A stretch of DNA of 10,165 bases from Spartobacteria bacterium (GTDB lineage Bacteria; Verrucomicrobiota; Verrucomicrobiia; Chthoniobacterales; Chthoniobacteraceae). Positions 5,918 through 10,165 of this stretch are shown piece after piece. The stretch is from the NCBI GenBank assembly GCA_025355595.1, contig JANXZI010000734.1, positions 1 to 10,165 of the forward strand, given 5' to 3'. Each line of letters starts with the position of its first letter. Position 1 is the stretch's first letter. Made by a program: the position numbers and the translations under genes. The notes beneath the pieces were generated by a model. The model searched no databases. It saw only the letters and a list, made by a program, of their open reading frames with translations, and had not been told where the DNA came from.

Positions 5918-7045
5918 GTGACTCCGCTGCTGAGAAAACTTCTCGGGATGAATTGGCTGCTCTTCGCGGCAGTAGTGGTGATCGCGCTGGCGGGTGTGCT
6001 CTTCATCCACGGCGCGTCGTATCCGCATCCGACGGCGCGGTACTGGCAGAGTCAGGCGATGTTTGTCGGCATCGGCATCGTCGTCTTTCTGGTCGTGACG
6101 TTGATTGATTACCGCTGGGTGAAGTGGGCGGCGGTGCCGGTGTATCTCCTCAGCGTCGGACTGACGGCGCTCACCTACTCGCCACTCGGCGTGGTAAAAA
6201 ACAACGCGAAGTGCTGGCTGCGACTGCCGGTGATCGGAGTCTTCCAGCCGGGACAGATGGCGGCGGTCGGAGGCATCCTGGCGATCGCACTTTTCCTGAG
6301 CTATGCGCGGCGCTGGCATCCCGCGCTGCGAATCGCGATCACGGGAATCATCGCCGCGCCCGCGATGATCCTGATTTTGAAACAACCTGACCTCGGCATG
6401 ACCATCGCGTGGGTGCCGGTGATCCTTACGATGCTTTATCTGTGCGGGATGCCGCTGCGCTGGCTCGCCGTGGTCCTGCTCACGGGGCTGACGATCATGC
6501 CGCTGGTGATGAACTTCGGGCTGAAGCCATACCAGCGTGACCGCGTCGTGACTTTCCTCGACCCCGATGTGGACCCGCGGGGCACGAGCTACGGCGTGAA
6601 CCAGTCGCTCATCGCGATCGGCTCGGCGGGCATCCGCGGCAAGGGCTTCAAGGCGCCGGAGACGCAGCTCGAACTCGGCCTCATCCCGATGGCGGAGGCG
6701 CACACGGACTACATTTTTGCGACCATCGGCGAGCAGTGGGGATTCCTCGGCGGCGCGGCGCTCATCGCGGCGTTCGGCGTGCTCATCTTCGCGTGCATGA
6801 TCACGGCGGTGAAGGCGACCGATCTGTTTGGCGTACTCATCGTGGGCGGCGTCACCGCGCAGGTTTTTTTCCACGTCTTTCAAAATATCGGCATGACGAT
6901 CGCACTGATGCCGATCACCGGACTGCCCCTGCCGCTCGTGAGCTATGGCGGGACGTTTGCGCTCGTGCTCATGTTCAGCTTTGGGCTAGTGAACAGCGTG
7001 TGGGTCCACTCCCGGGGCGGGGCGGACGATGCCGGGGAAAGCTGA
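5918..7045 (+). CDS. rodA: RodA-type SEDS peptidoglycan glycosyltransferase
   Basis: SEDS proteins polymerise lipid II into glycan strands in the cytoplasmic membrane, RodA for elongation with a class B PBP and FtsW for division. The 375-residue sequence has about ten hydrophobic segments and the conserved C-terminal half: N-Q-S-L-I-A-I-G-S-A-G-I-R-G-K-G, then E-A-H-T-D-Y-I-F-A-T-I-G-E with Asp264 where the family's essential Asp lies, then G-L-P-L-P-L-V-S-Y-G-G. The missing FtsW-type cytosolic tail and the H-T-D-Y-I-F-A wording favour RodA. The N-terminal half is divergent: W-L is preceded by A-K-C, not A-x-R, and the usual Q-P-S-E-x-A-K reads Q-P-G-Q-M-A-A (residues 110-116). The GTG at 5918 is used because M-T-P-L-L-R-K-L-L-G fits RodA N-termini; ATG 5948 is possible. 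No mreBCD or PBP2 gene is adjacent. An FtsW-like paralogue is the alternative. Confidence 0.9.
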   Translation: MTPLLRKLLGMNWLLFAAVVVIALAGVLFIHGASYPHPTARYWQSQAMFVGIGIVVFLVVTLIDYRWVKWAAVPVYLLSVGLTALTYSPLGVVKNNAKCWLRLPVIGVFQPGQMAAVGGILAIALFLSYARRWHPALRIAITGIIAAPAMILILKQPDLGMTIAWVPVILTMLYLCGMPLRWLAVVLLTGLTIMPLVMNFGLKPYQRDRVVTFLDPDVDPRGTSYGVNQSLIAIGSAGIRGKGFKAPETQLELGLIPMAEAHTDYIFATIGEQWGFLGGAALIAAFGVLIFACMITAVKATDLFGVLIVGGVTAQVFFHVFQNIGMTIALMPITGLPLPLVSYGGTFALVLMFSFGLVNSVWVHSRGGADDAGES

Positions 7046-7068
7046 ACGTGCGGCGTGTTGTGGCGGCG

Positions 7069-7137
7069 GTGACTGGTGACTTGGTGAAAAGTGACTGGTT
7101 CAGCGCGTGCGCCCCCCAGTCACTTTTCACCAGTCAC
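7069..7137. terminator. Heptad-built inverted repeat between convergent rodA and def (possible bidirectional terminator)
   Basis: GTGAAAAGTGACTGG (7084-7098) is the exact reverse complement of 7116-7130, and GTGACTG (7069-7075) pairs with CAGTCAC (7131-7137). This makes 22 bp with an 8-nt GTGACTTG block (7076-7083) unpaired on the left and a 17-nt loop. The arms are made of 7-nt words (GTGACTG, GTGACTT, GTGAAAA, GTGACTG). It lies between two converging genes, where a shared terminator is expected, but neither side has a T-run. Its role as a terminator is inference; it may be a dispersed intergenic repeat. Confidence 0.65.
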
Positions 7138-7189
7138 ATTCCGCGGTCGCGAAAAAAGCGTGAGGGCACCACGGGCTCACAGCGCAGGG

Positions 7190-7744
7190 CTACGCCCGCG
7201 CCTGTTTCTGCAGCCGCTTGAGCTTTCCGGCGAGGCTCGTGCGGACGGCGGAGTTCATGCGATCGATGAAAAGGATCCCATTCAGGTGATCCACCTCGTG
7301 CTGCACGGCACGGGAGAGGAGGCCGCGGGCCTCGAACTCGAGGAGCGTGCCGTCGAGCCTCTTGGCCTTCACCTTCACCGACGAGGCACGCACGATGTCG
7401 CCATTTAGATCGGGGAAACTCAGGCAGCCTTCGACGCCTTCCTCGGTTTCCTTGCCGAGTTCGATGGCGGGATTCACGAGGATCATTGGCATGAATTCCC
7501 CGATCGCGACAGACTTGCCGCCCATGATCAATTCGCTCGGGCGGTCCTCGACGCCGCTCACGTCGATGACCGCAAGCTGAATGGGCACGCCGATCTGCTG
7601 CGCGGCGAGGCCGACGCCGTTCGCGGCACGCATCGTCTCAAGCATGTCGTCCGCGAGCTTGCGCGCGCGCTCGTCGCCGTCGCTGATTTCCAGGCCTTTC
7701 GCGCGGAGCACCGGGTTTCCATATTTTACGATTTCGAGGACCAT
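7190..7744 (-). CDS. def: Peptide deformylase
   Basis: The enzyme removes the formyl group from the N-terminal Met of new proteins in the cytoplasm, using a bound metal (usually iron). All three family motifs are present in the 184-residue product: G-V-G-L-A-A-Q (residues 43-49), E-G-C-L-S (105-109, metal ligand Cys107) and Q-H-E-V-D-H (148-153, ligands His149 and His153, catalytic Glu150). Length and motif spacing are normal for a type I bacterial enzyme. The start is the ATG whose complement is at 7742-7744, giving M-V-L-E-I-V-K-Y-G, which fits the family; no Shine-Dalgarno is visible. It is convergent with rodA and divergent from the rhodanese gene, so it is probably transcribed alone. The frequent neighbour fmt is not in this window. 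Confidence 0.97.
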   Translation of the reverse strand: MVLEIVKYGNPVLRAKGLEISDGDERARKLADDMLETMRAANGVGLAAQQIGVPIQLAVIDVSGVEDRPSELIMGGKSVAIGEFMPMILVNPAIELGKETEEGVEGCLSFPDLNGDIVRASSVKVKAKRLDGTLLEFEARGLLSRAVQHEVDHLNGILFIDRMNSAVRTSLAGKLKRLQKQARA

Positions 7745-7874
7745 TTTTGTGAGGGGTGTTTAATCCGAATGATGAATCAGAGCGCGAGCGGATAATTTGG
7801 CGATATCTGGTTTTTCATCCACACCCGGTTCGCGACTGGTTGCCATCCGAGCCGGATGCGCTTTGCTACACGCC

Positions 7875-8309
7875 ATGAAAATCCTCCCCGTGCTGCTCCT
7901 CGCAGCTTTCGTAAATTTTGCCCCGCACGCCATCGCCGCCGAGCCGAAGCAGCCTGTGGGCGCGAAGGCATCCACGACAAAGGACGTGACGCCGGACGAG
8001 GCTGCCGCGCTGATGAAAGGCAAGCCCGGCGTGCTTGTGATTGACGTGCGGACGCCGGATGAATTTGCCGAGGGCCACATCCCCGGCGCGAAGAACGTGG
8101 ACTTCCTGGGCGACGATTTTGAAAAACAACTCGCCGCACTGCCGGCGGAGAGGCCGCTGCTCGTCCACTGCGCGGCGGGGAATCGCAGTTCGAAGGCCGT
8201 TGTAAAAATCGCGGCATTGAAAATGTCCGCGGAGATCTTCCATCTCAAGTCCGGTTTCAACGGATGGAAGGCCGCGGGCAAACCCGTCGAGGTGAAGGCT
8301 GCAAAATAG
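7875..8309 (+). CDS. Exported single-domain rhodanese-like protein
   Basis: A 144-residue protein with a Sec signal peptide (M-K-I-L-P-V-L-L-L-A-A-F to A-I-A-A, cleavage likely before E-P-K-Q-P) and one rhodanese domain. Landmarks are V-L-V-I-D-V-R-T-P-D-E-F-A-E-G-H-I-P-G-A and the active loop H-C-A-A-G-N-R-S-S with catalytic Cys99, followed by S-G-F-N-G-W-K near the C-terminus. Rhodaneses carry sulfur as a Cys persulfide; the sulfur donor and acceptor here are unknown, and the protein should act in the periplasm. ATG 7875 is chosen because it opens the signal peptide; an upstream in-frame TTG at 7797 would bury it. The 130-bp gap to def holds a GATAAT at 7791-7796 but no convincing -35 box. 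Confidence 0.9.
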   Translation: MKILPVLLLAAFVNFAPHAIAAEPKQPVGAKASTTKDVTPDEAAALMKGKPGVLVIDVRTPDEFAEGHIPGAKNVDFLGDDFEKQLAALPAERPLLVHCAAGNRSSKAVVKIAALKMSAEIFHLKSGFNGWKAAGKPVEVKAAK

Positions 8310-8329
8310 GCGGGGGTTTCCAACCCCGC
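8310..8329 (+). terminator. GC-rich hairpin directly after the rhodanese stop
   Basis: GCGGGG (8310-8315) can pair with CCCCGC (8324-8329), or GGGGTT (8313-8318) with AACCCC (8322-8327) around a TCC loop. It begins 1 nt after the stop codon, which suits a 3' end. No T-run follows, so it is at best a T-less or Rho-assisted terminator. Confidence 0.45.
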
Positions 8330-8419
8330 GCTGGCGAGCGTAGCGAGGCGGGCGACTGGCGTGCGGATTCGAGAGGCATTTGTTCCGCACCACCCCGCCA
8401 CCTTTGCCCATCCTCCCGC

Positions 8420-8438
8420 GCGAGATTGAAAATCTCGC
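8420..8438. repeat. Perfect 8-bp hairpin GCGAGATT/AATCTCGC
   Basis: The two arms are exact complements around a GAA loop. It lies in the 204-bp gap between the rhodanese and FAD-oxidoreductase genes, 76 nt before the latter's ATG. A few T follow within CTGCTTGTTTG, but there is no clean T-run. It may be a terminator, a leader hairpin or a dispersed intergenic element. I see no small gene in this gap. Confidence 0.45.
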
Positions 8439-8513
8439 CTGCTTGTTTGCGCCGCAACCCGCGCTTGCGTCGGAGCCACAGCACGCCAAAACTTCCAAAT
8501 CCGAAATTCTCCC

Positions 8514-10165
8514 ATGAAAAAACTCATCCTCGCGCTCGCATCACTCACCGGCACTGCGCTCGCGGCCGATCAAGTTTTCGTCGAGGCCGAGTCGTTCAGG
8601 GAACACGGCGGGTGGTCGCTCGACACGCAGTTCATTGACGGAATGGGATCGCCGTACCTGCTCGCTCACGGCATGGGCGAGCCGGTGAAGGACGCGACGA
8701 CGGGCGTAAAATTTCCAAGCACGGGAAAATACCGAGTGTGGGTGCGGACGATGGACTGGGTCGCGCGGTGGAATGCGCCGGGTGCGCCGGGAAAATTTCA
8801 GCTCGTCGTGGATGGCCAGCCGCTCGCAGAGACCTTCGGCACGAAGGGCAAGGCGTGGGCGTGGCAGGACGGCGGGACGATCGAGATTGCAAAAAATGAA
8901 GTGCCGCTCGCGCTGCATGATCTCACGGGATTTGCCGGACGCTGCGATGCAATCTTCTTCACGAAGGACGCGGCATTCACCCCGCCGAACTCGAACGACG
9001 TGAACGACCCGTGGCGCAGGACGGCGCTCGGCTTTCCCGAAAAGCCGGAAGACGCGGGCACGTTCGATCTGGTGGTGATCGGCGGCGGCTACGGTGGGAC
9101 GGCGGCGGCGATCTCCGCGGCGCGCATGGGCTGCAAGGTCGCGCTCGTGCAGAACCGCGCGGTGCTCGGCGGCAACGGATCGAGCGAGGTGCGCGTGTGG
9201 GCGATGGGCGGCACGCGACGCGGGATGTATCCGATGCTCGGCGAGATCGTGGAGGAATTTCAGGACACCGCGAAGCTGTCGCCGGGGACGTACGAGGAAT
9301 TCGGCGACGACAAGAAGGAGAAGCTCGTGCGCGCGGAAAAAAACGTGGCGCTCTTTTTCAACAACCACGTCATCGCCGCGGAGATGAAGGACAAGCAGCA
9401 CCTCGGCGCAGTGATCGCGCTCGACGTGCGCAGCGGGGCGAAGCGGCGCTTTGCCGGGAAACTTTTCTGCGACGCGACGGGCCATGCGACCATCGGCTCG
9501 CTCGCGGGCGCGGACCACACGATCCGCGAGGCGGAGCACCTCGGCATGTCGAACATGTGGCGGTGGAAGGATGCGGGCACGCCGTCCACTTTTCCCGAAA
9601 CGCCGTGGGCGCTGCCGCTCGACATGGCGGACTTCCCGTATCCGCAGCGTTTTCACGCGCAGTGGTTTTGGGAGAGCGGGTTCAACAAGCACCCGATCCT
9701 CGGGCTGGAGGACATGCGCGACTGGAATTTCCGCGCGATTTACGGCGCGTTCAACGCGATGAAAAACAAGGGCGGCAAGGCCGAGCACGCGAATGCGAAA
9801 CTGGAATGGGTCGCCTATATCGGCGGGCCGCGCGAGAGCCGGCAGCTCCTCGGCGACGTGGTGCTCACCGAGGACGACATCGTGCAGAAAAAGGAATTCC
9901 GCGACGCGACGGTACCGACGACGTGGGACATTGATCTGCATTACCCGAAAGAGCAGTTTGCGAAGGGCGACGCGAAAGGAGATCCATTCATCTCGAAGGC
10001 GGTCTTCGGCAAAGGCGTGGATCGCAAGCATGGCTACCCGGTGCCGTACCGCTGCTTCTATTCTCGGAATGTGGAGAACCTCTTCATGGCGGGCCGCGAC
10101 GTGAGCGTGACGCACGAGGCGCTCGGCACCGTGCGCGTGATGAAGACCGGCGGCATGATCGGCGA
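8514..10165 (+). CDS. Exported FAD-dependent oxidoreductase (3' end outside window)
   Basis: The frame runs from ATG 8514 through 550 codons to the window edge without a stop. It opens with a Sec signal peptide (M-K-K-L-I-L-A-L-A-S-L-T-G-T-A-L-A, cleavage before A-D-Q). Residues ~20-155 form an accessory module starting V-E-A-E-S-F and rich in aromatic and beta-strand pattern, resembling the carbohydrate-binding or golvesin-like modules on secreted enzymes of this phylum. The FAD-binding Rossmann fold begins at F-D-L-V-V-I-G-G-G-Y-G-G (glycines from residue 190), followed by L-G-G-N-G-S-S-E-V-R-V, typical of the FAD_oxidored family (PF12831). A second FAD-contacting block, N-L-F-M-A-G-R-D-V-S-V-T-H-E-A-L-G-T-V-R-V-M, lies near the visible end, so only a short tail should be missing. 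The substrate is unknown; a sugar or glycoside is a guess from the module. It may be monocistronic. Confidence 0.92.
   Translation, partial: MKKLILALASLTGTALAADQVFVEAESFREHGGWSLDTQFIDGMGSPYLLAHGMGEPVKDATTGVKFPSTGKYRVWVRTMDWVARWNAPGAPGKFQLVVDGQPLAETFGTKGKAWAWQDGGTIEIAKNEVPLALHDLTGFAGRCDAIFFTKDAAFTPPNSNDVNDPWRRTALGFPEKPEDAGTFDLVVIGGGYGGTAAAISAARMGCKVALVQNRAVLGGNGSSEVRVWAMGGTRRGMYPMLGEIVEEFQDTAKLSPGTYEEFGDDKKEKLVRAEKNVALFFNNHVIAAEMKDKQHLGAVIALDVRSGAKRRFAGKLFCDATGHATIGSLAGADHTIREAEHLGMSNMWRWKDAGTPSTFPETPWALPLDMADFPYPQRFHAQWFWESGFNKHPILGLEDMRDWNFRAIYGAFNAMKNKGGKAEHANAKLEWVAYIGGPRESRQLLGDVVLTEDDIVQKKEFRDATVPTTWDIDLHYPKEQFAKGDAKGDPFISKAVFGKGVDRKHGYPVPYRCFYSRNVENLFMAGRDVSVTHEALGTVRVMKTGGMIG

Noticed and set aside
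5858..6883. A 341-codon minus-strand open frame across rodA
   Set aside because: Extreme Arg/His/Asp content and no hydrophobic segments; the plus strand clearly encodes a membrane SEDS protein.
8541..10115. A 524-codon open frame on the minus strand under the FAD oxidoreductase
   Set aside because: The plus strand carries a signal peptide, Rossmann motif and family blocks; the antisense product is low-complexity Arg/His/Val sequence typical of GC-rich shadows.

Overview
The window is GC-rich, densely coded DNA that looks like a chromosome segment of a Verrucomicrobiota bacterium, or less likely another PVC-group member. The evidence is gene content: a CxxCH protein of the Pirellula/Verrucomicrobium haem-binding type, a Tat-exported DUF1501 protein, and a secreted FAD oxidoreductase with an N-terminal accessory module. 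Shine-Dalgarno sequences are mostly weak or absent. I see no tRNA, rRNA, CRISPR array, transposase, integrase or phage gene, and no frameshift in any call.

Layout from left to right: the 3' end of a PVC-type c-type cytochrome gene (2-1177); a small exported dual-specificity-type phosphatase (1379-1936); a lipoprotein-like phospholipase D/cardiolipin synthase homologue (2051-3331); a Tat-dependent DUF1501 protein (3399-4877); an orphan OppF/DppF-type ABC ATPase (4970-5779); a RodA-type SEDS glycan polymerase (5918-7045); peptide deformylase on the minus strand (7190-7744), convergent with rodA; an exported single-domain rhodanese (7875-8309), divergent from def; and the first 550 codons of an exported FAD-dependent oxidoreductase (8514 to the window end).

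The genes do not form one pathway. The common theme is the cell envelope: the phosphatase, PLD protein, DUF1501 protein, rhodanese and FAD enzyme each carry an export signal (Sec, lipobox, Tat, Sec, Sec), and RodA builds the wall. Most genes appear to be separate transcription units, with 67-204 bp gaps that hold hairpins.

The most unusual material is non-coding and surrounds rodA. On each side lies a large imperfect inverted repeat built from 7-nt words (GTTGAGA/GTTGAAA type upstream, GTGACTG/GTGAAAA type downstream). Each can form 22 base pairs interrupted by one unpaired block of about one word (7 or 8 nt). RodA itself lacks three residues that are normally near-invariant in the N-terminal half of SEDS proteins, while keeping the C-terminal catalytic region. 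I did not find a clearly new multi-gene system.
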